Shown here piece after piece: positions 52,424-60,285 of a stretch of 64,000 nt of DNA (positions are counted from its first letter, which is position 1; each line of letters opens with the position of its first letter). Origin of the DNA: Alphaproteobacteria bacterium (GTDB lineage: Bacteria > Pseudomonadota > Alphaproteobacteria > Micavibrionales > Micavibrionaceae); NCBI GenBank assembly GCA_028289285.1, contig JANQRF010000007.1, positions 214,609 through 278,608 of the forward strand. The letters are read 5' to 3'. The position numbers were made by a program, and so were the translations under genes. Below the pieces are notes generated by a model, which had not been told where the DNA came from, ran no database searches, and worked only from the letters and a program-made list of their open reading frames with translations.

Positions 52424-52632
52424 GGGGCTTAAGAACCTCTAATCCATAGCGGTATGGCATTAACCGTTATTGATGCGTTCAAATTATTTAACCGCATCGC
52501 AAATGCCGTTCCTCGGTCTTATGACTGGGTGCGGTGGTCATGTCCAATAGCCTCGGCTTAAAAGCCATCGGCTGTTTCCTATGGATTACAGTTCTTAACT
52601 CCCAGTCACCAGAGAAATCTGGTGACTTTTTT
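52424..52632 (+). ncRNA. Structured RNA: long closing helix, three hairpins and terminator
   Basis: The two ends pair over a long distance: GGGG-C-TTAAGAAC-CTC-TAATCCATAG (from 52424) with CTATGGATTA-CA-GTTCTTAA-C-TCCC (to 52603). Inside are three hairpins: GGCATT with AATGCC enclosing GATGCG with CGCATC (52456-52507); ATGAC with GTCAT (52521-52541); and AGCC with GGCT enclosing GGCTT with AAGCC (52549-52573). Directly after comes an intrinsic terminator, a nine-pair stem GTCACCAGA/TCTGGTGAC with a GAAA loop and TTTTTT. The plus strand alone ends in a T-run. The family is not recognised; the multibranch shape is not that of 6S RNA. Confidence 0.75.
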
Positions 52633-52659
52633 CTTAAATCAGCAAGAGGAGCGAGGAAC

Positions 52660-53052
52660 ATGCGATCTATTTTATTGAATAGCATATTGCAAAAATTAGA
52701 GACAATCACACCGTCAGAAACCAGAGAACTTGAACGATGGTACGAAGCAAGAGGTCAAAAAACTTTCAAAATCCCCGTCACTATCTGTGCCACTATTTTA
52801 TTATCAGGCTGTGTAGCAGCATGGGGAAGTTCTTATAATATCGCCATGTCCAACAGCAGATCTGTAGTCATCGAATATGATCGCGTCATTGCTAATATGC
52901 CAGCAATGCTGAACGCCGCACAAGCTGAATGTAACAAATACGGCAAAGATGCGGTTTTAGATAGCGTTGCTGGCGGCAATCTTGGTATCCGCGTTAACAC
53001 ATACCGATGCGAAACTCGTACCGCTGATACTGTTATTGATGTGCAGGGTTAA
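52660..53052 (+). CDS. Small membrane or lipoprotein of the satellite element
   Basis: A 130-residue protein starting at ATG 52660 behind gaggagcgagg. An amphipathic helical front (LLNSILQKLETITPSETREL) precedes a hydrophobic stretch ITICATILLSGCVAAW-like (VTICATILLSGCVAAWG, about 48-64), which contains a lipobox-like LSGC. An exported domain rich in Asn and Ala with two Cys follows. Because 45 residues precede the helix, it is more likely a membrane protein than a classical lipoprotein. It lies directly after the structured RNA and terminator. A longer in-frame reading from 52534 would run through the RNA and is not preferred. Confidence 0.6.
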   Translation: MRSILLNSILQKLETITPSETRELERWYEARGQKTFKIPVTICATILLSGCVAAWGSSYNIAMSNSRSVVIEYDRVIANMPAMLNAAQAECNKYGKDAVLDSVAGGNLGIRVNTYRCETRTADTVIDVQG

Positions 53053-53250
53053 ATGAAGAAAAAAACCGTTAATGGCTATCTCTGCTGCGGTACTGGCGAT
53101 GCGGCTAAATATCTTCGCACCAACGCCAAAGGCATCCAAAACCTGATTGATGCTGGAGAACTTGAGGTTGAAATCAACGGAAGATTAAACAGCAGCAGAA
53201 TATACATCCATATCCAAAGCCTTATTGAGGTTAAATACAATGAAATGTGA
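53053..53250 (+). CDS. Excisionase/HTH-like small protein
   Basis: A 65-residue protein starting directly at the stop of the previous gene. The segment GTGDAAKYLRTNAKGIQNLI followed by DAGELEVEINGRLNSSRIYI looks like a winged-helix motif of the MerR/excisionase type. In that type a helix-turn-helix selects DNA and the wing is rich in Arg. It may be the excisionase or a regulator of the integrated element. A small membrane ORF overlaps its end. Confidence 0.6.
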   Translation: MKKKTVNGYLCCGTGDAAKYLRTNAKGIQNLIDAGELEVEINGRLNSSRIYIHIQSLIEVKYNEM

Positions 53251-53359
53251 TTGCAGTCATGATCGCAAAGGCCAATGCAGATACAAAAAGATTGTAGAGT
53301 TTATTATTATCATATCGGCTTTTGCACTCTCGGTTTATATAAGCATCAACTCCGAATAA
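53240..53359 (+). CDS. Very small cysteine-rich membrane protein
   Basis: A 39-residue frame: MKCDCSHDRKGQCRYKK, then a membrane helix (IVEFIIIISAFALSVYISI). Three cysteines and basic residues lie before the helix. It overlaps the HTH gene end by 11 bases, a coupling that supports expression. No family is recognised. A short tract of GAAGACTTC-type repeats lies just downstream, 53395-53425. Confidence 0.4.
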   Translation: MKCDCSHDRKGQCRYKKIVEFIIIISAFALSVYISINSE

Positions 53360-53411
53360 CATGAGTTTTTCGTGATCTTCGATATTTTGGACTATGCGAA
53401 GACTTCGAAGA

Positions 53412-55337
53412 TTACGAAGACTTCATCATTTCTATGACCTGATCTTCGTGTTCAGGAAAAAACCAAACGCCACCTTGATCGTATCCAAGTTTGCGATGGT
53501 GTATTCCTAAACGATTTTTTGCACGTTGGAGAGTAGATTTGCTATAGCCAACACAATCACCGTTCTCAAAAATCTCTGCAGTCAAAACAGGACCGTTTAA
53601 TAATAAGTCGCTTAAAAACTCCGAAGCCCCATTCGTTTGCGTTTTCTTTTCGGGCTTCAAAACTTCTTGTGCTGTAATGCAATCACCCCACACAATGCGA
53701 GAGGTCTTTATGTTTCCCTTCAAAGTTATGCCTTGTACATGAAATGAAAAACCGTCTTTATCATTCCCGATATTATTTTTGAGCGGCACAAAATGGCGTA
53801 TTTCATCTTTCTTTTCACCTTTGATCACTGCGTAACCTGCTCTGGCAGCAGCAATCAAACCTATACTACCGATAACGCGCTCAAGCGGTTCTTGAGAAGT
53901 GGATTTATTGAAATGAGTTATAAGAATAATCGCAATATCATATTCAGCAGCAAGTTTTGAATATGGCATTAAGAGAGAACGGATCTCAGCATTGCCATGC
54001 CCATCAGTTTTGCCATGATAGGCACTAACCGGATCAATAATAATCATCCGAATATCTCTATTGGCTCTTAAGGCATTTTCAAGTGGTTCAATATCCTGCT
54101 CTAAAGCAAATAAACGTATTGCTGTTTCCCCATTAATATTCGTTTTAATACCATCCAAGAAATGACATTTTTTCAAATCAGCTCCAGCAGCTATCAAGCG
54201 CGGCTTGACGGTGTCCGCGACATCATCTTCAGCAGAAATAATTAAGGCACTACCTATGCATGGTTTTGTTCCATCAGGGAATGATTTTTCCGCTGTTAAA
54301 TGAGCACATAGCATGGCTGTAATCTGGCTCTTGCCTAAGCCCGGCTGCCCTGCGACGACAGTTATCTTGCCGAGTGCAATTCTATCTTCCCAAAGCCATT
54401 GAATAGGAACCATTTCGACTTCATCAATGCAGCGCAGTTCTAATTCTGAGATATAGCTATCTTCCTTGTCCTTGTTTATTTTAAAAATACTTTCAATGAT
54501 GCCTGTAATTTCACTTTCTGGAAGCGGTGGCTTGTTATGCGTTTCATTAAGTGAAAGACATACCTGAAGGGCTTGTTCCTTATCCATACCAGAGTGAGCA
54601 AGCTTTCCAGCCATACTAGCCATGACCTGATTGCGCTGCCCTTCCGGTATCCCATTAAATATGTTTTCCCATTTCGTTTTTTTGGATTTCTCTTTCTTTT
54701 TAGAAGTATTGATAAGCCCTAGAAGCCATGCAGGTGCATTAGCTAAATCATCTGCACAATCTGGTGACCACTCATATCGATTGCCGCTTTTATGCATTGA
54801 GGGTGGGCATACAACCATTCCGCCATTCCCCCGAATATCAAGATTTTCACCAATTATACTGGCACTATTTTTGATTTCTATATCCGCTGGATATTTGAAG
54901 TAAATGTGCCGTCCACCGCTGCCTGTAATGACCTCAATGGTTTTTGGAAGTGAGCCATGAATAGCTTCTAATTCTTTTAAAGATGCTTCGCCTTTGTCTC
55001 CATCAATATCCAGAACAAAAAGCCCTGAAATTTTACCTGTCACAATTCCAATATTTGCGTAAGGGTGTCTCTGAAAATCAGCTTTGATTTCATCATGTGT
55101 TTTTTGGCGTTCCTGAAATTCTTTCCAACCGCCGATACTATGCTTTCCTTTTGAGGAGCATTCTGTATTTCCGCAGGTGCAATTCCCATTAAAAACACTA
55201 TGCATTAAAATGACTGACAGACCTTTGTCGGTAAGCTCTAGGGCTTGTAATAGTGCCTTGTTTTGAGTAGGATTGGGGTGTTCATGATTACTTTTAGAAG
55301 CCTCGTTCGTAACGGGGCTTTTTCTTTGCTCTTCCAT
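53412..55337 (-). CDS. Primase-polymerase/RepA-like ATPase of a satellite element
   Basis: A 641-residue replication protein. The N-terminal part is a bifunctional primase-polymerase domain: LTDKGLSVILMHSVFNGNCT, a Cys-rich insert (CGNTECSSKGKHS), FVLDIDGDKG with the catalytic acidic pair, and GSGGRHIYFKYP. A primase C-terminal helical region follows, then a RecA-like ATPase: Walker A GQPGLGKSQIT (about 331), Walker B MIIIDPVSAYHG and ILITHFNKST. The final region resembles a DNA-binding tail. Such proteins start replication of P4-like satellites and integrative plasmids. It overlaps the AlpA-like regulator by one base. Confidence 0.88.
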   Translation of the reverse strand: MEEQRKSPVTNEASKSNHEHPNPTQNKALLQALELTDKGLSVILMHSVFNGNCTCGNTECSSKGKHSIGGWKEFQERQKTHDEIKADFQRHPYANIGIVTGKISGLFVLDIDGDKGEASLKELEAIHGSLPKTIEVITGSGGRHIYFKYPADIEIKNSASIIGENLDIRGNGGMVVCPPSMHKSGNRYEWSPDCADDLANAPAWLLGLINTSKKKEKSKKTKWENIFNGIPEGQRNQVMASMAGKLAHSGMDKEQALQVCLSLNETHNKPPLPESEITGIIESIFKINKDKEDSYISELELRCIDEVEMVPIQWLWEDRIALGKITVVAGQPGLGKSQITAMLCAHLTAEKSFPDGTKPCIGSALIISAEDDVADTVKPRLIAAGADLKKCHFLDGIKTNINGETAIRLFALEQDIEPLENALRANRDIRMIIIDPVSAYHGKTDGHGNAEIRSLLMPYSKLAAEYDIAIILITHFNKSTSQEPLERVIGSIGLIAAARAGYAVIKGEKKDEIRHFVPLKNNIGNDKDGFSFHVQGITLKGNIKTSRIVWGDCITAQEVLKPEKKTQTNGASEFLSDLLLNGPVLTAEIFENGDCVGYSKSTLQRAKNRLGIHHRKLGYDQGGVWFFPEHEDQVIEMMKSS

Positions 55338-55537
55338 TATCTGATCTCCCCACGGCTTGCATGAATACGGTCTTCAATCCACTGATCGATCTCACTTTCA
55401 ATCCAGCCAACAGCACGTGCGCCCAAATTAATGGGGGCAGGAAATGTGCCTTCATCAATAGCGGTGTAGATCGATGATCTTTTGCGACCAGTTCTTTCCT
55501 CAACTTCGGTTAAACGTATGATGCGTTTTTGTTCCAT
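55337..55537 (-). CDS. AlpA-family regulator
   Basis: A 66-residue helix-turn-helix protein: RIIRLTEVEERTGRKRSSIY, then a FPAPINLGARAVGW-type wing and WIESEIDQWIEDRI. AlpA-type proteins of phages and satellites activate excision or replication genes. It overlaps the replication gene by one base, so they form an operon. A purine-rich ribosome site (aaaggagaaaagat) precedes ATG 55537. The 55538-55676 gap carries its promoter and nothing else visible. Confidence 0.88.
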   Translation of the reverse strand: MEQKRIIRLTEVEERTGRKRSSIYTAIDEGTFPAPINLGARAVGWIESEIDQWIEDRIHASRGEIR

Positions 55538-55676
55538 ATCTTTTCTCCTTTTAACGTTTACGGGTGACTAAAAACGCTAAAAGGATATGTTCAGATCGTA
55601 AGAAAGTGGCGGGGTGGAATAGATAGGGGGGTATCTTAAATAACTCGAAAAGAAATTAACCGATTGATATTAATGT

Positions 55677-56315
55677 TTAATTTTTTTTCATTTCTTCATA
55701 CACAACATAACCAGTGATCTCTTTTCTGTCCTTAACTTCAATAGGAGCATGATAGAAAAAAGCTAAAACAAAATCACTAAATGGAGTGCTGTCATTTTCT
55801 CGTGCTTTTGCTTTTTGGCCTGTAAACGCTTCGAACACCTCTATAAGTTTCTTGATATAATATATTCGTCCTGAATAACGTGGCTTTTTCTTGCCGTAAT
55901 CAGAAAAATCCAAAGCATGTTCATGCAGTTCTTCCAATCCATTTTGCATTGAACGTAAATTATCGATATCAAATTGATCGGTATAAGGTTTAAGCCAATC
56001 AGGTGTTTGCGAATATTTTGTGCCATTCGTTGGGTCAATGACTGAGGGATAAAACTCTTCCACTTTCATAAGTGTTTCTAACAACGTTTCGACATTGTTA
56101 TGCAATCGATTGATTAGCTTCGTATTTTCACCATGGCTGGGGCCAAACTCTTTTTCATGCGCTATTGGTGCTGTAAAAATAATGATCCGCGCCAACTCAA
56201 GGTGAAGGGCTTTTTTATCTGCGCCCTTTTTCAAGTGCTGCTTAATGGACAGATATATTTCTTCAAAAGCATCATCACTCAAGTGTAGCTCTGGCTGTGG
56301 AGGTATTTGAACCAT
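55677..56315 (-). CDS. Hypothetical protein next to integrase
   Basis: A 212-residue, largely helical soluble protein: FEEIYLSIKQHLKKGADKKA, LHNNVETLLETLMKVEEFYP, YIKKLIEVFEAFTGQKAKAR. It has a His- and Phe-containing end (FVLAFFYHAPIEV). No family is assigned. It starts 18 bases after the integrase stop on the same strand, which suggests co-transcription. Genes in this position in integrative elements are often accessory replication or superinfection genes, but nothing in the sequence shows this. Confidence 0.65.
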   Translation of the reverse strand: MVQIPPQPELHLSDDAFEEIYLSIKQHLKKGADKKALHLELARIIIFTAPIAHEKEFGPSHGENTKLINRLHNNVETLLETLMKVEEFYPSVIDPTNGTKYSQTPDWLKPYTDQFDIDNLRSMQNGLEELHEHALDFSDYGKKKPRYSGRIYYIKKLIEVFEAFTGQKAKARENDSTPFSDFVLAFFYHAPIEVKDRKEITGYVVYEEMKKN

Positions 56316-56333
56316 CTATGTACTCGTTTTCCG

Positions 56334-57563
56334 CTAAGCTCGTTTTCTGTCTTGAAAATCACCTGCAATGACTACTCCACCTTGCGAGATATTATCCAGA
56401 TAATCCGACCATTCCTGCATCATTTGAATGCGTTCAGGTAAAAACTTAGCGCGATCATATGCTCTTGCAACATCACCGCGTTTTGCATGTGCGAGTTGTG
56501 CGTCAGGCACTTCATGACGGTAATGTAATTTTTCCATGATCGTAGACATAGCCAGCGCACGGAAACCATGACCTGTCATTTTTCCTCTGTAGCCCATGCG
56601 ATCCAGAGCCATGAGGATCGTATTGTTACTCATAGTCTTTTTGTGGTTGATACGACTAGGGAATACAAAAACCGGATGGTTGTGCAATTGACGCAACTCT
56701 TCCAAAATCTCTATGGCTTGGCGAGAAAGCGGCACAATATGTTCTTTCTTCATCTTCATACGTTCAGCAGGAACAAGCCATTGTTTTTGATCAAAATCAA
56801 ATTCACTCCATTTTGCGCCAATCATTTCGCCCGTTCTAAGAAAAGTAAGCATCATAAAATTAACCGCAAGATACGTTTGACGATTTAATTTAGCTTTGTG
56901 ATTGCGAAGATCAGACATAAATTGTGGTAAGTCTTTTGCTTCAATTGCTGCGAAATGGCCTTTAGGTTGAGATTTGACCATTCCTTTTAAATCTTCTGCG
57001 ATGTTCTGTTCTGAGCGACCTGTCACTATAGCGAAGCGATATATGTGTTTAGACATTTGAATAATTCGCTTCGCCAATTCATTAGCACCTCGCTGTTTGA
57101 CTTTATTTGCCAAATCTAAAAGCATTTTATGCGTAATAATCTTTATTGGATATTTGCCAATTTCAGGAAAAACATCACGCTCTAAACGAGCCATAACCGT
57201 TTTTGCATTTCCCTCAGACCATTCCGGTTTCTTGTGCTCGTGCCATTCCCGCGCGATAGCTTCAAATGTATTGGCCTGCTCTTTTATTTTCTCCTGCTTA
57301 ATCTCTTGCTTTACGGCTGATGGATCATGCCCGTTAGCTAAAAGCTTTTTGGCTTCATCTCTGTGTTCTCTGGCATCTGCAAGGCTAATTGTAGGGTATT
57401 CACCAATGCAAAGCTTTTTCTCTTTACCAAGATAGCGGTATTTCAAACGCCATAGCTTGCTATGTGGGGGCTTCACTTCAAGATAAAGGCCCCCACCATC
57501 AAACAGCTTATAGGCTTTATCCTTAGGTTTTGCGGCTTCACAGGCTTTAGCGGTGAGTTTCAT
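56334..57563 (-). CDS. int: Tyrosine recombinase/integrase (DUF4102, P4 type)
   Basis: A 409-residue integrase. The N-terminal DUF4102 arm-binding domain has DGGGLYLEVKPPHSKLWRLK and KKLCIGEYPTISLADAREHR. The core-binding domain spans about 100-190. In the catalytic domain the Arg lies in FLRTGEMIGAKW, the His-x-x-Arg in GHGFRAL, and the nucleophilic Tyr in VARAYDR. It inserts DNA at the 3' end of a tRNA gene; tRNA-Glu lies 166 bases from its start, in the expected geometry. Its ribosome site (GGAGG, 57572-57576) is partly covered by an inverted repeat (GGGGGCCT with AGGCCCCC), which could damp translation. Confidence 0.94.
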   Translation of the reverse strand: MKLTAKACEAAKPKDKAYKLFDGGGLYLEVKPPHSKLWRLKYRYLGKEKKLCIGEYPTISLADAREHRDEAKKLLANGHDPSAVKQEIKQEKIKEQANTFEAIAREWHEHKKPEWSEGNAKTVMARLERDVFPEIGKYPIKIITHKMLLDLANKVKQRGANELAKRIIQMSKHIYRFAIVTGRSEQNIAEDLKGMVKSQPKGHFAAIEAKDLPQFMSDLRNHKAKLNRQTYLAVNFMMLTFLRTGEMIGAKWSEFDFDQKQWLVPAERMKMKKEHIVPLSRQAIEILEELRQLHNHPVFVFPSRINHKKTMSNNTILMALDRMGYRGKMTGHGFRALAMSTIMEKLHYRHEVPDAQLAHAKRGDVARAYDRAKFLPERIQMMQEWSDYLDNISQGGVVIAGDFQDRKRA

Positions 57564-57597
57564 ATTGGGGGCCTCCTCAATTCAGCTTATTTGAAAA

Positions 57598-57616
57598 GCC
57601 CCCTAAAAGGCCCCCA
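57598..57616. repeat. GCCCCC-N3-AAGGCCCCCA repeat, right copy
   Basis: GCCCCCtaaAAGGCCCCCA, a direct repeat of 50370-50388. The AGGCCCCC part can also pair with GGGGGCCT at 57567-57574 and so cover the integrase ribosome site. Confidence 0.5.
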
Positions 57617-57617
57617 T

Positions 57618-57639
57618 TTTTCTTGGAAGTTATGGGATT
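57618..57639. repeat. TTTTCTTGGAAGTTAT repeat, right copy
   Basis: Direct repeat of 50889-50910 (20 of 22 positions). It lies 90 bases from the 3' end of tRNA-Glu, where integrase arm sites are expected. GGAAG recurs twice just after it. Confidence 0.5.
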
Positions 57640-57728
57640 CTATTGGAAGGCTTCGGAAGCATTATCGCTCAAAAGCCTTGCTTTGTCTATGTTTAATGGA
57701 TTTTATCGGATGATATTGTATGAATATT

Positions 57729-57803
57729 TGGCGTCCCGTACGGGATTCGAACCCGTGTTGCCGCCGTGAAAGGGCGATGTCCTAACCACTAGACGAACGG
57801 GAC
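57729..57803 (-). tRNA. tRNA-Glu(UUC)
   Basis: The minus strand reads GTCCCGT ... ACGGGAC-G-CCA, a full acceptor stem with encoded CCA (57729-57731). The D arm is TCGTCTAGTGG, the anticodon loop is CCTTTCACGG with anticodon TTC, and the T arm is GGGTTCGAATCCC. Its 3' end faces the integrase gene, so it is the probable attachment site of the element and was left intact. Confidence 0.95.
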
Positions 57804-58062
57804 GCACTAGACGTTGTCCGAAAAGACAGTGCTTTATAATGGCTTAATTATATATAAATCAAGCATTTCTTTTCGATTCTGCTATAAATTAAGCATAAAA
57901 TCTTATTTTGGCACAAGGTATTGAAATGACTGGAATTCACAGAGATTTCTGGCGAGAGACGGCCGAGTAGTAACGAGAGTCTGATATTAATAAGTGGGCA
58001 GGTCGTCCCAACGGAAATGGAAATCAAGAGGTTTAAGGCACGCTTGTAGAGCGAGGGCTTTA

Positions 58063-58101
58063 GTGGCAGTGTTTGCAGTCTGTCGCTAACTTTTCTCATG
58101 T
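58063..58101 (+). repeat. Dispersed intergenic repeat, copy B
   Basis: TGGCAGTGTTTGCAGTCTGT followed by CGCTAACTTTTCTC. It matches copy C (63657-63695) over TTGCAGTCTGyCGCTAACTwTTCTC. It lies in the 352-base gap after tRNA-Glu, where no convincing gene was found; the single long frame there (57848-58183, minus) has no protein character. Confidence 0.6.
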
Positions 58102-58155
58102 AAAAAACGATAACATGTCTTATGGTGATTAGCGTGCGATCTAATAGTAAGGGAG

Positions 58156-59826
58156 TTACCCCGCCCGCACTGGAATAAGGCATATATTCTCTTCATTTTT
58201 ATCTTCACGGCGTTCGCGGTTAATTATTTTTGTGATTGTCTCTGCAGGAACGGAAAGGCGTTCGAGCAAATCACGCAATGCGGTTTCAACGTCTTTACTG
58301 TCAACCACTCCATCGTGATCCATTAATGAGGGAGCAGTGATAATATCGCCGTCAGAGAATTGCTTTTTCAGCTTGTTATAAACGGATTCAATTTCTTTTT
58401 GATTATGATAGGCCAGCACGACCGCATGGGCTTCATTTGTGCCGGAAACAAGGGCAAAAGACGGATCACCATGAGTGCCGTAAGACACTGTAAAGCCCTC
58501 AGATTGTGCGCTTGTAAAATCAGGCATATGATCGGTTATAACGATATAAGGAATATTTGCAGCTACTAGTTTTCGAGCCAACGCGCGGCCTAAATGATTG
58601 AATCCTGCTATAACTACGCGGCCTTTGATTTCGGCGGGTGCATCGCCTTTAGATTTCACGGAGGTTTCGCAAACCTGTTTTGATAAACGATCTCCCAGCA
58701 TCATCAAAAGCGGTGTAATGAGCATGGAAAGCGTAACAGCGGCGGTCAAGATCGAGGCTGTTTGTGTATCCAGTATGCCTTGGGAAAAAGCCAAAGCAAA
58801 AATCACAAACGAAAACTCGCTGCCCTGTGCAAACATCAAAGACAACCGCACCGCCTGCGACTTTGCTAGCCCTGCAATTTTCGCCACAGTAAAGACAATG
58901 GCTATTTTCCCAAAGACCAAACCAGCGAGAATAGAAACCAATAGCAGTGGATCGCCCGCTAGAGCCCCAATATCGAGCATCATGCCGACCGTCAGGAAAA
59001 AGAAGCCAAGAAGTAGCCCCCGAAACGGCCTGATTTCGGATTTTACCAAATAGCAATATTCACTTTCCGACAAGATCAATCCGGCCAAAAACGCTCCTAA
59101 AGGCAGGGATAGTCCAGCGTACCCTGTGAGCATAGCTGTTCCCAAAACCACTGCAAGCGCAGCAATCGTAAAGGCTTCTTCCATTTTGCTGGAGACGATA
59201 AATTTGAAAAACGGTTTAAGCAAATAGCGTCCGGCCAGCATTACTGCGGCGACTGCCAGTATGGCCTTTATAAGCGCTAGCCCCAAAGTCTCCCAAAGCG
59301 GCCCGTTTTCTGCTCCAACCATCTGCGTTAAAACCAGCAAAAGAACCGCGAGTAAATCTTCAAATATCAAAATCGCGATCGCTTTACGGCCCAGCGGTGC
59401 GCTTTGCATTCTGCGTTCCATGAGGCCTTGTACAATAAGAGCGGTAGAGGAGAGAGCCAAAGCTCCTGCCGCAAGAATAGAGGCCGCTACGGGCATGCCG
59501 TTTACAAGCAAAAGAACACCAAAAAGCAAAGTGCATAAAGTCACTTGTGCCGGGCCGAAAACGAATAAATCCCGCCGGGAAGTCCAGAGATCGCGCAAGG
59601 ATAGATGAAGCCCTATATCGAACAGCAAGAACACTACACCGATTTCGGCCAGTAAATGCGTGGTCTTGCTTTCATGAATCAAGCCCAGACCATGACCGCC
59701 GATCAATGCCCCTGCAACCAAATAACCAACAATCGGACTAAGGCCAATGCGTTTTGCGCCTGTTGCGGCGACAAGTCCAATACCTAAAAGAGAAACAACT
59801 GTGCCAAGACTTCCAAGATCAACCAT
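58156..59826 (-). CDS. Kef-type K+/H+ antiporter (CPA2) with TrkA-N domain
   Basis: A 556-residue transporter. About 12 membrane helices include GLSPIVGYLVAGALIGGHGL, the antiporter core GAFLAGLILSESEY and AQGSEFSFVIFALAFSQGI. A C-terminal Rossmann TrkA-N domain (VVIAGFNHLGRALARKLVAA, from about 400) follows. Kef systems release K+ and acidify the cytoplasm when electrophiles appear, which protects the cell. I use ATG 59826 (MVDLGSLG, ribosome site AGGAAG) instead of the frame start at 59868. It overlaps the HxlR gene by eight bases, which ties it to the redox operon upstream. Confidence 0.9.
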   Translation of the reverse strand: MVDLGSLGTVVSLLGIGLVAATGAKRIGLSPIVGYLVAGALIGGHGLGLIHESKTTHLLAEIGVVFLLFDIGLHLSLRDLWTSRRDLFVFGPAQVTLCTLLFGVLLLVNGMPVAASILAAGALALSSTALIVQGLMERRMQSAPLGRKAIAILIFEDLLAVLLLVLTQMVGAENGPLWETLGLALIKAILAVAAVMLAGRYLLKPFFKFIVSSKMEEAFTIAALAVVLGTAMLTGYAGLSLPLGAFLAGLILSESEYCYLVKSEIRPFRGLLLGFFFLTVGMMLDIGALAGDPLLLVSILAGLVFGKIAIVFTVAKIAGLAKSQAVRLSLMFAQGSEFSFVIFALAFSQGILDTQTASILTAAVTLSMLITPLLMMLGDRLSKQVCETSVKSKGDAPAEIKGRVVIAGFNHLGRALARKLVAANIPYIVITDHMPDFTSAQSEGFTVSYGTHGDPSFALVSGTNEAHAVVLAYHNQKEIESVYNKLKKQFSDGDIITAPSLMDHDGVVDSKDVETALRDLLERLSVPAETITKIINRERREDKNEENICLIPVRAG

Positions 59827-60211
59827 TCTTCTTTCTTCCTGCGGTATTTTTTTGACGGTTTTTCGCAACAGTCTTCAAATCATTCTCATGCGCCACCGCC
59901 CATTCGCATAATTGTGCGATGGGTTCGTGAATGCGCTTGCCTAAAGCGGTGAGTTTGTATTCCGTTTTAGGGGGAACGACCGGATAAACCTTACGATCAA
60001 CAAGTCCGTCATTTTCCAGTCGGCGCAGGGTCTGAATCAACATCTTTTTAGAGATGTCAGGAATCTGCCGTTCCATTTCACTGAAACGCCTTGTTCCCTT
60101 GGATAAACAGTACAGCACAATCGGCGTCCATTTATCCCCAACCAGAGCCAGCAATTGCCGGGCCGGATACCGAGGGTCATAGATTGGATGATCGGTTTCT
60201 TTAGTCACCAT
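59819..60211 (-). CDS. HxlR-family transcriptional regulator
   Basis: About 130 residues with the HxlR winged helix: DPRYPARQLLALVGDKWTPI, VLYCLSKGTRRFSEMERQIP, ISKKMLIQTLRRLENDGLV, then VPPKTEYKLTALGKRI. Cys residues in VLYCLSKG and AQLCEW could sense oxidants or electrophiles, as in YodB/HypR-type members. The start ATGGTGACTAAAG at 60211 is chosen because upstream codons are not family-like. It probably binds the palindromes upstream of the DsbA-like gene at 63424-63458, and a half-site near its own start (TAGTTACT on the minus strand at about 60230). Confidence 0.86.
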   Translation of the reverse strand: MVTKETDHPIYDPRYPARQLLALVGDKWTPIVLYCLSKGTRRFSEMERQIPDISKKMLIQTLRRLENDGLVDRKVYPVVPPKTEYKLTALGKRIHEPIAQLCEWAVAHENDLKTVAKNRQKNTAGRKKNG

Positions 60212-60285
60212 TGATATAATATGGCACGAATAGTAACTAAAGAAAAGGTTTGACCCATCATGAACATTGTTAAGCGCCCCTTGCC

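Noticed and set aside
52424..52632. Reading the structured RNA as 6S RNA or as a retron msr-msd
   Set aside because: It has a three-hairpin junction, not a single long bulged rod, and no reverse transcriptase gene lies nearby.
52534..52660. Upstream extension of the small membrane-protein gene to 52534
   Set aside because: It would translate through the structured RNA and its terminator; ATG 52660 has a clear ribosome site.
53395..53425. GAAGACTTC repeats as a CRISPR or iteron array
   Set aside because: Only two or three short units with no regular spacing; no cas genes in the window.
57848..58183. 111-codon minus-strand open frame between tRNA-Glu and the antiporter gene
   Set aside because: No ribosome site, no family-like segments, Leu/Ile-rich random composition, and it overlaps the dispersed repeat and the end of the antiporter gene.
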